64,000 nucleotides of DNA from Enoplolaimus lenunculus. Lineage: Eukaryota > Nematoda > Enoplea > Enoplida > Thoracostomopsidae. Positions 11,886 through 25,701 of the stretch are shown piece by piece (within the stretch, counting starts at the first letter, position 1; the number at the start of each line of letters is the position of its first letter). The DNA lies in assembly GCA_030248215.1 (NCBI GenBank), contig JASANG010002845.1:310001-374000 (forward strand). Reading direction: 5' to 3'. The notes under the pieces are model-generated. The model searched no databases, was not told where the DNA came from, and saw only the letters and a list, made by a program, of their open reading frames with translations. Position numbers and translations under genes: made by a program.

Positions 11886-14800
11886 AACCCTGATATATAT
11901 ATTTCCCCAACACAGTTTTAGTTCCAAACCAAAACATGTAGTATACGAGATAAAATGGCTTCAAACATGCGTTAACTGCGAATCTTTGCGTATCACGCAA
12001 CAGCGAGAAAGTCACAGAGGACTTAAAGCTGCACCTCGTGTACTGTTAGAGAAATATTTCGCGAAAAGATCTTATCCGAAACTCAAGTAGTTACTGAGTC
12101 ATAAGTTAAAGAAAACTTTGTCCAATTAGGCGCTTAATAATTATAACTTAAAACAGCCAACCATATTTATCCAGAAAGCAGATCAACGTGTAACAAAAAC
12201 ATCAAAGTTGACAAACGCGAATAAAACAAAATATTTCACTATAAATTTATATATCACCCGTCTTGAACAAAGGTGAAACCGGACACCGACCGGCCGGCCA
12301 TCCTGGTGCCGGACTGGCGGTAGTAGGACAGCCATTATTGCCGGCAGGTATAACATGTTTTTGATAGCAAAATTAATGCACTACCATAAAACTCGGCTGC
12401 CATGAAATAAATTTTGATCTAAGGATACCGCCTGATAGCATTTTTTGAATCAAAATTGTACGCCATTTGTTGCTGCTGTTGCTATCGAAACTTTCAGTTT
12501 TTTTAAATGGTGGCAGCTGCAACAATCTGAATAATGGTGACAATGAAACAATAATTATTAAAAAACGGGACCGAGTCGTCCAACTTTGTGGCGGTCAGTC
12601 AGCCAGCACAACTTGGCGGCTTGTTTCGCGGTCGGTCCTGTCTTGGCTTTGAACAAAACGTTGTGATATATTCCTTCAGTACAAAACAAAGCTGAAACTA
12701 ATGTGGAAAATTTGGTTACATGGATATACCTACAGTCGTCAAAATACTACATTAAATGATTCGAAAACTCTTTCCGGTAGTTCAGAAACCATGCTTCAGA
12801 AAAAAACGGGCAAAACAAAGATCCACAGTGTTGTATACACAATTGCAAACATAGGTACACTAAAAGAAACACAATCATAATATAAAAAATGCAAAAACTT
12901 AAAGTTTAGAACTTATAAATATTCACTAAACACATATACAATAAACGAATGTTGCAAACCCTGTCCGGAAACAACTTATCCATAAGTACTCTTTTATAAG
13001 CTGTTTGAAAAATGAAGATTCGCGCAATTCAGATAATTATAAAGCTCACACATATATATTTATACATTAAAACCAAATTTACCAATTTTTTCGTCCATAT
13101 GTCGTTATAATATCTACAAATATTTAGCACAACAATGCTGGCGAGACGATACAAACCACACCTATAATATACATCATGAATCCACAAGCAAAAAAACACG
13201 CGCAAAAGATTTGTTTCTGTGGCAACTACGTGCAAGGTTCACACATTTAAGTTTATACCTGCCATTATTACAAATACTTTCTCCAACTAGTGATACGGCC
13301 TACGTCACTGAAAATACGATCGCCTGCTGCAGGCATGTGCGTTGCAAGGATTTTGATACGGGGTTACGTTCTATAGAAATCTCAAACGAGACATAATTCT
13401 TTTAAACCACATTTCTTATCCTAGTGGTCGACCAACTTAGCCAGCGACACGTTAAAACACACAGACCTAGAACAAAACTTATAGTTAATCTTGTGATTTT
13501 ATTGTATTCCTAGCTTTATAAACTGAAAAGCTATTTAAACAGTACTCAGTATTACAAGCGTACATTTCAAGGTTAATAATTCAACGACGTTGAAATCACA
13601 TTAACTAAACAAAGACGATTGGCGTTACACATATTTGCGAGTACCAGTTACAACTTTTAAATACTACAAGCCAATTTCATTAGCCATCGTACAAGTTACA
13701 TGTTTTGAAATTTGAAAAACAAATTGTCTTCACAAAACAATTATTAAAATAATAAGTGCATAAAATCAATATTAATCACAAATAAACCACCCAAAACAAT
13801 TGACATTACGTTGTGGAACAGTTACGAAAGACGGACCGCTTGACATATAAGTGTGGTCGTTTTGAGTTGCGTGTACTAGAAACAATGCGGAAATATATAT
13901 AGAATCCATAGGTACTCAGAGATAATTATAAAAACGAAGAGTCCAAAACGTGTAAGTTGATGCAGTCTTCATTATTGGTTAAACTGTTGAACATCACAAT
14001 CGAAATGATTAACAGGTAATCAACTCGTGCTGTAAAATACCGATATACCGATACTTGAGTTGTACATCTCCACCACACAATTTGGGAATTGAAATTACCC
14101 GGTGACCATTGCAAATATATTACTCTCGTGCTCTGAAATCCAGCCAAATCCTGCAGGTGCTTTATTTAGCCAGCATCTGAGGTAACCTCAAGTTAACATA
14201 CGCAATCGCACAATGAACGCAGAGTAGTTTTTGATTGAAACATAATTTATTTTTACAGGTCATCCAGTTGCTACAAGATGAATTTGTTAGAAAATATGCA
14301 GCACTGACAAATAACCAATTTACCATTTGAAATTGTTCCTCTTTAAACCTAAAAGCAATGACTTCGATTCGGAATCATTAATTAAAATAATTTTGGCAAA
14401 GTCGTCCGCTTATTAATTAACCTCAAAGCACTGGGCACTAATACGACATTCCGATTCTGTCTAACAAACCGCACACTATAAAATACTTTACCTTTATTCA
14501 CTTTCATTTGAGCAGCAGTTGTTATTTAAATCACCAGTTGACCCATCTGAATCTTTTGGCCGGTTTGTAATGTCGGCGCTAGTTTCTTTCGAATCAAGCC
14601 GAGTTTCAGCAGTTAAAGTCGATACTTTCGGCTGGTTTGCAATCGAACTATTGTTGCTTGTACGTCCTACACTATCACAACTCGACACACAACCCACCGT
14701 GTTTGCCTTAAAAATTAATGTTTACCAACATTGCATTTAAAAATTAATGTCTAAAACATTCACTTGGTGCAACTTTTCAAATATTCAAGTAAAATTTTGC

Positions 14801-14994
14801 GTTAGAAAAATTAACAAACCCAAAGCACGTCATAAGATGATTTAAAGTGTAGCTTTAAATTAGTATTGCCATAGATGAGCACGATAGTGTAAGTATATAT
14901 GGTTGGCACATCACAAGTGCGGAGTTTACGTTTAGTTATCCTGTTGGTATTCAAGTAATATCAGAACCGTTTTGTTCGGCATTGAAAATCTGTG

Positions 14995-15395
14995 GCAAGA
15001 TTTGCAAAAGCGGTTGTTCCCGTCCCAACGGTAATAATTTCCTCCAATGCATGGTGTCAACCCAACGGTAAAAATTTTACCACAACGGCAGGTGTCACTC
15101 CAGCGGTTAGTTTCATCCCAACGTTTGGTTTCAACACAACGGTTAGTTTCACCCCAACAACTCGTTTCGCACCGATGACTGATTAAACTCCAACGATGGG
15201 TTTCACTCCAACTATTGGTTTCACAAAAATCGTTGTTTTCACCACAAATTGTTTCTCCCCAACGATAGGTTTCACCTTAACGATCGGTTTCACCCGAACG
15301 AGTGGTTTAACCCCAAACGATCATTTTCACCCCTACTGTGCGCTTCACCATAGATGTTGGCTTCACCACGTTTGATTTTAATCAAACAATCGGTT
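14995..15395. repeat. Degenerate 18-bp tandem array
   Basis: About 20 imperfect units resembling GGTTTCACCCCAACGATC lie head to tail. The period of 18 is a multiple of three, so short open frames with an F-T-P-T-type repeat appear, but stops interrupt every frame and no start or splice context is evident. I read it as a minisatellite. Confidence 0.8.
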
Positions 15396-16414
15396 GACGC
15401 ACATGTAATTGGTTTCATCGCTTATTTAACGAAAATGGTTCTTTCAACCAAACAATTTTTAAATTTATTCTGCTTAGCTACACTTTTTTACATTGTTGGA
15501 TCAACCATCAGTGCTTGGTCAAGACTGTTGAAACTAAAAAATATTGCTCAGCACATGAGTAACATGGGATATGTTTCACATGCCTGTGAATGAAGAGGAT
15601 AACAGCCTATCGAGCACTGTCGTTCAATGTAACCTGAAAAACCATCAAATAACAATAGCGTCTGAAATCGCCTTAATTATATGTTTTTGTAAGAAAAAGT
15701 TGTTTTGTTTAACATCAAAATAATTTATTCTGTAACGCGCAAAAATTTAGCCTGGAATACATCCACGTGAATATTGTTCTTGGGCTCTATATCTGTATTA
15801 AACATAGCAATGATTTAGTATTCTGACAACCAATTTGGCTAGAGACTTTCCTAAATAAACCTATGTGACGCAAAACAAATTGCAATCGAAACACTGAAAC
15901 TACTCAACTTTAGATCGACCTCTAAGTTTAGTGGATTTTTGATCCTAGTGACCCGACAAATAAGTTTAAAGGCTGAGAGCTTCTATAAACGCTGATTTGA
16001 TGCATAGTCAGAATAAGAATCAGAAGCTAAAAATCTTACTTATTCTGTCATTTCCGATTAATCCGGCAAAAGAAAATAATCTTTACAACTCACTGTAGTG
16101 ATCCGAATAATAGAGGGACACTGGCATTTAATTTGGATCTCTTGATACTTTTATACCCTTGTTTTGAACTGTTAAACGCGGCTCGCGATTTTAAACGCTA
16201 ATGTGCCTTGATGGTTTTCCAGGCGACATCAAACGACAAAGCTCGGCTAGTTACTAATTTTTCATAGAAACATGAAACATAATATAATAAGTTCCACACG
16301 AGCTAAGCAATATTTTCCTTGTCTTAAACTATCGTTGTGAAGTAGAGTGGTCGTTCTTTGCGCAATACAAGACAGTTTAAAACGGTATTGTTCGATAACA
16401 CCATTTAAAAGGAT

Positions 16415-16420
16415 TTTATT
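16415..16420 (-). terminator. Candidate poly(A) signal AATAAA for the RBMS-type gene
   Basis: AATAAA on the minus strand lies about 150 nt beyond the predicted stop codon (16,567-16,569). No cleavage site can be proven from sequence. Confidence 0.4.
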
Positions 16421-16566
16421 GTTAGGCTACGTTAATTCGGTAGACCATACTAGTGCTGCAAACAATCTAGTCGTAAAAATTTGTCTGATTGAATCTGAAG
16501 ATGCAAACATAACGTAACACATAACGTAACTGCAAAAAGAAAATTGATGTTTGAAAAATTAATAAA

Positions 16567-19500
16567 TCAAATGAAGTATTTTAATTGGCTATATTGAACA
16601 CACAAACTTGCCAACATGTAACTTTCAATACTAACCACAGGTCGTTGTTTTTGTTGTTGTTGTTGTTGCTGCCGATCTTGCTCCTGTTGCTGTAGCACAC
16701 CTCTTGCAGCTGACAATGCTGAATGTAAATAGCTTCCCGTAACAGACTAAAATAAAGTGTTATGAAAATAAGCTTCGAAAAGCCGTTGCCTGGGGCCGTA
16801 ATCTTAGTTTGCCTTTTTCACGATAATAACAATATAAGAGCAACGCGATATAAAATCATACAAGTTCGCGAACCTTCAGACGTTATTTGCAACAATACTG
16901 TTGAAACATACGCAATAAATTAATGTAGGTTGCGAAATGTCGTTTTCCCAAAACAGAAGTTGGGATCCAACTAACGAATGAAAATTCATTGACACTAACT
17001 AAAAAATTCATACAATAATTTAACTGCAATAAAATGGCAAAACACACCTGTGAACCTCCAACATTCAACTGCAATCCAGGCACAGAAGGAACATTTGGAT
17101 TTGACGCATCGCTAGTTGTTAACGCTATCGAAGAATTAATGTTAGCTGCCGCTGCAGGTTGAGTGTAACCGACAGCAACTGGAGTAAGACCGGTTGTCAT
17201 CATTCCAGGCACAAGGGAAGACCCTCCAGACATGTGGGCTACACCCGCTGGACATGTTCCTGCAACTGGAAGCATAGTCGTAGAAACACTGTTATCAGCC
17301 GTCGTCACACCGCCAGTGTCAACAATATGATTGGCAATTGGTGACCCGGATGCTTGCATGTGACCGCTGTTCCCAACTGCCACAGGAAAATATGCAGTTG
17401 GAGCGTCTTCTGTGCTTCGACCAGTTGCGGCGATTAAATTTTGTGCACGACCAACCTGAAATTATTTCGTAACTATAGATGTATGGCTTCCGTTACGAAA
17501 AATTATTCAAGATGTAGAGATTTCAGGTTAGTGAATTTTACACCAAATAAACAGTTTTTCGAATGTTGAAACATATTACAACAACTTTTATGCTAATGCC
17601 ATTAGTTTAAAACAACATTAACATATTTGAGCAATTAGTAATCGTTTTCCAAAAGGTAGCAATAATCAGGATCGAGCTCAATTTTGGACGCTAGCTTGCG
17701 TTAAAGTATGCGCAAAACGATGATGTTTAAGTAGCATAAAAGGTTTCCGAGGTTCTGAAAATGTACAGTAATTTACAAAATACCTTGACAAACAACTGTT
17801 TGAGCTGTCACTTTCTTAAGACGTGTGTAACTTTATTTACATGTATCGCGGAGATATTCAATTATTTTTCCAAAATTTGATTGAAGAAAATTCACGTATG
17901 TACGTGTCACAAGTTTGAATCGGTGGCTCAGACAGTGCAGCCGCTTACCATTTCAAAACCATTTAACTGAATGCAGAACAAACATGGGGTATCAGTAAGC
18001 CATATGCCTGGGCTTTTACCTGGTTTAGGTCTCCAATTTTAATTCTCGATAGGTCTGATAACCGAGGCCAAAACTCCGAAACCAAATAACCATAAATTGA
18101 AAATTGTTTTTCAATTATTAAAAACAGTTTTCGCCTCAATTAATTGTGTTTTTGCAAACTCGAAAATAACCGGAACAGAGACTTTTAGTCTCGGCCCCGG
18201 TCATCGATTTCGGCCTAGGTATTCTTAACGGAGAAACCCATCGCTGATGAAGAAGCTATAAACATTACCGTCTGACATGCAGCTAGTGAGATGTACTGCT
18301 GTGCAGCACCGATACCCGCCGGAATGAATACTCCTGACGAAACCATTCCACCACTGCAGGGATTTGTTGCGAGTAGCGGACCAACTGTCCCTCGTTGTCC
18401 ATCCATCGTCAGGTTCGCTATCTGAGCAGGATTGCCACTAATAACCCCAGATGCAAGCACTGACGAATTTGGAATGCTAACAATTAAAAGAATGAATTAC
18501 AAAATGTAATAACCTGGCCTCTTCGTCTTTCAATTTTTGGGAGTGCTTTCCATAGGTTGACCCTGGGGCACTTTCATACGTTGAATATTTTTTCCTAATT
18601 TTATCACTATAAATATTCACGTCAAGGTCTAATATCATTACGACATTTTTGGCTTCTAAATGATCCCAAAATTGCTATATTCGCATTATATCTTAGGTTT
18701 TACAGCTCATTCTAAAATTTTTTACAGCGTACATTGGATACGTTAACGTTACATGATGCCACCCACACTGAAAAAAGTGAGGGTGCGTCAACGTCGAGGC
18801 TAACCCAAACGGAGGACGAAAGAATTGGCTGCGCGTGGAACCGCCAGTCTCCCCTCCATGTTGAGTCCAGATTTAATATGCAGGCAAACTTTCGTACAAC
18901 CACAGGGTTTCCAATCCTTCTCCTCAGCAATTACAAACAAGTTGACCAAAATACCTATCATAAGTTTTCAATGAAACTTCGCCGCCATTGCTACTCATCG
19001 CATGGCTTGAATCAAGTTGATGATGGGTTTGTTGGGTTAAATACAATTCCGGAGACGTTAATGTTGGTAGCAGATTGGACCCGGGCGTCGCAATACAACC
19101 GCCTGTAATGGTGCAAGCAACGTCAACAGTGGATCCACAAGAAACGTTTAACGCCGCATCTGATTGATTTGTTATCGAAACGTTAAAGTTAGTGCCTGGT
19201 GAACTACCATCCATTACGCCGCCACCCAGTTTGACTGTGGCGACTTTATGTTTCTTAGCACCGTCAGCGAACTTTACCAGCAAAGGCTCTTTGCTACCTA
19301 AAATTTCGACTGTGGTGTAAAATAATCTAAAAAATAATGATTACCGATTGAGTGTTAAAAACCTTCCTTAACTGCAACCTTGTAACGCAAATGCATAAAA
19401 ACGTTCGTTTCTAAAAAATTTCTGTATACATGTCGCGTTCCAAACAGCTATTTGCCTCAGTTGGCAACTGGAACGTCTTACACAATTGCTGTTTGGGGCA

Positions 19501-22500
19501 GCCCAAACAACTACTGGAATGCAAATTGATTTTGATTGGAGGATTATGCAGAATGAACAGATGCTGAGATGCAAACTGTCTGTGATCGGTTGCCCAGCTT
19601 TGACTACAGTCGAGAAATTGACTTACGCAATAACTATTTGGCTCGACCGTATTTGTAAACTATAAATTAATTATCGTTTGGGACGACTCAGTTGCCAACT
19701 GGGGCAAATAACTGTTTGGTGAACAACATACGCACATCAGATTAATTGATAGAAACAATATCTCTAAATCCAAAAAGGTTGGATAAGAGTTTGACATATC
19801 ATTACTATTTATAGAAGGAATAAAATTTGTAAACAAAAATATAGATATCAAACAACAGACCTCAAGGTTGCAATCTACACCGATGAAAACATGCTGGGTA
19901 TGAATGATACGATTGCTTCAATAATGGGGATAGCGCATTAAAATGAATGTTAATGAAACGATTAGCTTACTTGACACAGGTTTGCGGTTGAACTTTTGAA
20001 TAATTTCTTCACATTTTTCTTTGCTTTCCATTCTGAAATGTCATTACTCAATACATCAAACCAACTTCAAGTTGCTGGTTAGATAGTTAAGTTTGCATGT
20101 AAGTACAATACCTTTTACTAGTAAACTAAAATCAGAGAATAGTATCAAAGAGTAAGACATTAGTAGGTAAACAAAAATTACAAGACCTATTTTACCGGGT
20201 GCTATGGGCCAAACCACTGAGAGTATGGTGATTAGTAAATATGAAACAAAATTAAAACTTGTCGCAAAGTTAAATTTTTATAAATAGCAGAATCCTTTAC
20301 CTTGCGAATCCGACACACCGACTTCCACCGTGCTGATAACGCAATATGCGCGTTGAAATCACTGCTCCGTGAGAATCAAAAAGTTTTTCCAAATCGGTTT
20401 CCGTCCAACTTTCTGGCAAATTTGCGATGTACAAATTTGTAGGATCCATTTCTTGCTGCTGTAAGAAAACACGGACAATGCCTATTCAGCACGGATATGT
20501 GGCATTTCCCTAGCGAAATACCGAGCGGGGGCTTTTTCGAAGATATTATCGGGTTCAACCCGGGGGATTTGATGAGTGTTGGATTTTTTATAAAATCCAT
20601 GCGATAAAAATCAGGGGCTAAAAATTTTCACATTTTTGCAATCTTGTTTGTATTTTAGCAGTTTTTTTGCTTATTTTGCTATTTAGAAACTTTGAGGTGA
20701 CGCGTACCCATGTTTCTTACCTTTCCCGTTTTAGAAGTACAATTTCAAGCCTGGAGAATTTTTCCGAATATGAGGATTTGGCAGAGTGGATGGAGGCCTC
20801 CACCACCACTAGCGAAATTCCAGGGTATTGTGCACGGAAGTAACAGGCTTCGTGAACCATAAGACAAAACTTAAAACCAGCTAGTGAAATTCTTTAAACG
20901 CCTGCAATGCTTCAATGTATGTATAAAAGCCCAATTTAAAAGATTTTTGCACCATATTACGGTAGCATTGTAGTCGTACTTGAATAATATTAACCTCCGC
21001 ATCCATGATCGGATCTTGTTACTTCAAACGAAGCAGTTTAAAATAAAGCGTACCCCAGACAAATATATAAACAAAAACTTACATTAACTCGAGCCATAGT
21101 AGCCAGCACTCCCATTTTCTGCAGTGCGACAAGAGCGTTTTCAGCAGATTCAGCGGTAGCGAAATCCACAAACCCATATCCTGAAATAACCAGGACAAAA
21201 CCAAAATAAAAATTGCCACGAAATTTTCGATCAAAACGCGTCTTAGAACACGATACGAAATGAGTATGCATTTGAGCTTAGTGTTCATACGAAATTTTCG
21301 ATCGCGAAGATTAAATTAAGGTTTCGCGAAATACAAAGTGTTCTGTATAAGCATAACCACTGAGAGTATTATATGCAACACAAAACAGAATACATGCACG
21401 CAAAACATCTAAGTAATGTTGTTCCAGGTTTATCTTCCGAAATTTTAATCAGTACAATGAAACAAGAGAGCCGCTAACATACTACAGATATCGCTTCTTC
21501 CCTTGATATTTTTGTACAGTGGATTTTAGACTTTGTTTCAATTTGCAACACAAGACACCCTACGAATTTTTTACAGAAGGTAACCGGCCTTCCAAAATCC
21601 TGGTTACGTCCATACGCTGAAACCAAAACCCTAATTCACCTTTACACGCCTGACTCGTCTTATCGACAATTGCCTTCGTCGAACAAATATTGCCGTAGAC
21701 ACCACACATTTCAGCAAGTGTTTCGTCTGTAGTATTAGGAGGTAAACCGCGGATATACAAATTCGTACGACTCAATGGTGCATTGCTGCTGCCGCCACCA
21801 GCGTCAGGAGTGCCGCTATCATAATGGTCGCGGGCTGATAATGATCCAGTCCCGATACACGCATTCACCCCATCAGATTCAATAGGACCGTATGCGGACG
21901 ACGACGCAGGACTAATTACGGACGAACGTTCATCGCACGTACGAGTAAAGTTAATAGCCCCATGTCCGCCAATACCGGAATATACGGTGGGTTTAGTACA
22001 ATCTGCATCGTATGACGAATCAATCTAAAGTGTAATATAATTTTTTAACGTCACTATGCCATGCCCAGATTTTTTTGGTTCTCTAATCAGATTTTCCCTG
22101 TCACGGAATTGATTTTCGCTGTCAAAACTACTTGTTTTCGTTGCCGTCAGCGAAAACTGTTGCAAAACCTCCATCATCAAGGAGCCTAATGACCGTGTAG
22201 CGGCAGCTCATAGTTCTTGAGCGAAAAACGAACGTTGATGCAAGTAAGGCTGCGCAAATTGAAAACAAAGCGATCAGAAACAAGATCATTTTTTACCAGT
22301 CCAAATAAATTAAAAAATTCTCTGCTGGAATTTCACCACCATTTGCAGTGTTTCCCCTGTGAGTACCGTTTGTTTCACTGTAGTACAAGAATCCTGCAGG
22401 CATAAACAGACTTCCTAGCGCCAATTTTCTCAACAAACACATCTATCGCACTTCATTAAAACGACAAAGTACACTACTGATAAATACGCAATTCATTACA

Positions 22501-22590
22501 ATCAAAACTCATACTTCATTTATGTGCTATTTCCACATTGTAATTACCATCTGACCGGCGTTATGTGGGCCGTTATTTCAACTGAACAAA

Positions 22591-22664
<74 letters not shown>

Positions 22665-25654
22665 TAATTAAAATTTTCAGTTTACAATTAAAATGTCGAC
22701 ATTTCATTCTACATTTTGCGTTTTCAAAAGCAACACTGTAAATTTTAATATACAAAAGGTTAGCCAAAGATGTGTCAACAGACGGGAATATTTGTCTTTG
22801 TATAAACATTCTGTGTTGGTTAAACCTCAGCAATACACAGCATCCTACAGTGATGAAAAATGCAGCACATCAATTACCTGCGTATGATAACTCCCAGATG
22901 TATGTCTAGATGCTGAGCGACCATTTCGAACACCACCAATTCCAATAACAGTTTGAGCTGCGTTTTGTGGCAAATTATGTCCGAAGCCAATGCCAGAAAC
23001 TAAACCATCAGAACTGCATAATACAGCCTGATTTGGTACAATCTGGAGCTGTTGTTGTTGTTGTTGTAAGCGAATCTGAACACTGTGCTCCCTGTTATCA
23101 CCTGGAGAATTTGGAATCACTGGTATTACTGCATTGCTATTTGAAATCTGCGATTGCTGTATTGTACCCAGCACTGGTGCGGTCGGCATTAACACGTTTG
23201 ATGCCGGTACGACATATGCCGTTGGCTGCATTGCTAGAGGATAATGAGTTCCGCCTGGAATAGCATCAAGATGAACCACGCCAGATTGAGGCACAGCCTG
23301 GACAGATGTGCCTAGTGCAACGCCCTGTGATCCGGCATGAATACTTGACGTAGCCAATGGACTCTGAGCTGCGAAGGCCGTATGTTGTGGTTGCACTGGC
23401 ATACATTGAGACACTGTGACCACTTGTTGACCACTTGGAATATGATATATTGCCAAGCCTGCTGGCATTTGTCGCGTGTCCATCTGCTGAAATGACGATT
23501 GTTGAGGGAGAATAGTGTTATTCGGAGATTGCAGAGAAGCCGTTACATCGTCAGTCGTTGTTGTTGTTGTTGTTGTTGACGCTTTCACTTCATTGGTATC
23601 AGTTGTTATATCATGAATTAAATTTTTCGGATTGTCATGCGTCAAGCGACCGCTGCTTCTATCAATGCCCGTTTGTTTCGAATGAATCATACACTCAGTT
23701 GCCTTTTCACCAGCGATGTTCGGCTTAATTTCAAAGTTTCGAGGTCCGCTAATTACCGTCGGAGATAGACAAGCAGCAGCGCTGCTATCCTGCGATAAAG
23801 AATTACTGGCGGACATGCTGTTCGCGCCTGTCCCGTCCGATGGTAATACTTTATCGTCCGAATTTGCAGAAGGAACACCAGGTGGCAAGACAACCCCACT
23901 GGAATCCTCGATAGCGATTAATGTACCGTTGCTACTTCCAGCGACCAATGGAAGTGGTTGAAGTTTATCAGATTCACCATTCTTACTCACAACTGCGCCC
24001 ATGTTGTAAACAGTAGGTTTTGTTGTAGTACTAGCTAGATAGTAAGCGCCTCCATGCTGTATCATGTGATGCGGTTGTTGTTGTTGTTGTTGTTTGAGCA
24101 CTTGATTTCCCCCGCTGCCGATATCAGATATTGATACAGAATTGTTGAACTGATTAACAAATGCAGCAATGCTGGTAGTCGGCACAACATTTGGGTGATA
24201 TGCTAGCTGCTGTTGCGGATAAATATTTTGATCATTTTGCAATGGTTGTTGTCCGCCGTGATGTATTGTATGATGTTCTTGTTCTTGTTGTCTTTGGTTC
24301 AGCAGTGTTATATCTGCTTGCTGATGGTTGTTCACTACATCGCCTTGCAATTGTTGATGTTCGAGTTGTTGTTGAGTATGCAGCATAACATTTTGGTCAA
24401 GTGATAAATTGCACGATGATGGCCGAGTTGATTTATTTCCTTGTAATGGCGCTTGAGGACCTTGTTGTTGCAACTGCATTACACCAAAGCTACCACTATT
24501 CAAGCGGATTGCCGGCGACGGTAGCTGTGGATGCGGTACTTGATGTTGTTTTTGATGATCATGTTGCAAAAGCAATCGATGAAAGATCCATTGTTGCTGA
24601 GGCTGTTGTTGTTGTTGTTGTATTTGGTGTCGTCGTTGTTGTTGTTCTTGCGGCTGCTGCTGCTGTTGTTGTTGTTGTTGTTGTTCTTGTTGTTGTTGTT
24701 GTGCTGGTGGTGGTGGTTTTTGTTGCGGCGCATTTTGGGCGATCTGTAGCAACGGCGGCGGTACTTGCTGTAACTGCTGTTGTTGCGAATGCAACAAATT
24801 ACCAACTGAAATTCCATTGTTAGCCGGCAAAAAATGTTCCGGCGGCATGGTACGAGTCATATCGGTCGATGCCGGTGGCTGGCCAGTTAAACTTATTTCA
24901 TTTGCAACGGATCCCTGCTGCTGTATTAGCGGCTGAAATTGAATTTGACGGTTTTGAATTTGTTGTTTTATTAGATGTTGCTGAGGTGTAGCGTGTTGTT
25001 GCATATATAACCCTGGTTGCTGCCCGCTGGCAAGCGGTTGATAATAAGTACCCTGAATATGCGATAGTTCTTGTGGTTCTTGTGGTTGTTGTTGTTGTTG
25101 GCGGTGATGGTGGTGCTGTTGTTGTTGTTGTTGTTGTTGCGGCTGCTGAAACGATTGCATCCACTGTTTGTTTTGTTGCATACCGCTGGCTGCTATCAGT
25201 GGCGATACTAAACTTGGCGGTGCTGTTGATACTTCGATCGTCTGTTGTTGCTGCTGTTGTTTCGGCATTTTGTTTTGTATTTGATTCATCTGTCGCGTAT
25301 GCTGTGCTGCCTCAATCAGCCATGCACCGATACTTTGTTCGACGCGATTGGTTTCCTGTTGATTCCAAGATCCGCCAAAAGTTGCCGACGCAGAACTGAT
25401 ACGATGGTTATCGCAATTAATTTGATGTTGTTGCTGAGATTGTCCACCGCCACTTGAAGCCCTATAACCGGTTTCTGGCAAAGTTGTAGATCGCTTACAC
25501 GAAGTCATGTCATATTGTTGCTGGTGTGCTTGCTGTTGTGTAGCCCTATGCTGCCGTGCTGCGTTTGGAAGCGTTTGCGAATTGGAACAAGTGCTTAGAT
25601 TCACCAACGACTGCAGTTCAGGTATCGGCGGTGGCGGTGCTGTTAGTGTATGAG

Positions 25655-25701
<47 letters not shown>

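Larger units (their letters stand above)
7452..14493. other. Gene-free stretch with dispersed repeats
   Basis: No exon could be supported on either strand; the open frames are short and lack codon bias or family resemblance. The stretch contains several MITEs (listed separately), a recurring motif near 8,770-8,800 and 9,360-9,400 ('aggggcaaactttttccag'-like), and a diverged hAT-like short element around 9,670-9,965 with ends resembling GGTTACACCCTAG. The remainder is AT-rich unique sequence. Confidence 0.6.

Noticed and set aside
14494-14712. Ser/Thr-rich minus-strand frame beginning near GCVSSCDS, suggestive of a myristoylated N-terminus
   Set aside because: The codon before GCVSS is GTG, not ATG, a stop lies shortly upstream, and no convincing acceptor was found. 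It is too weak to annotate.
24500-24817. Asn-, Thr- and Leu-rich frames overlapping the Gln-rich exon copies
   Set aside because: They are shadows of CAA/CAG repeats in other frames; the Gln frame is the one that joins in phase to other exons.
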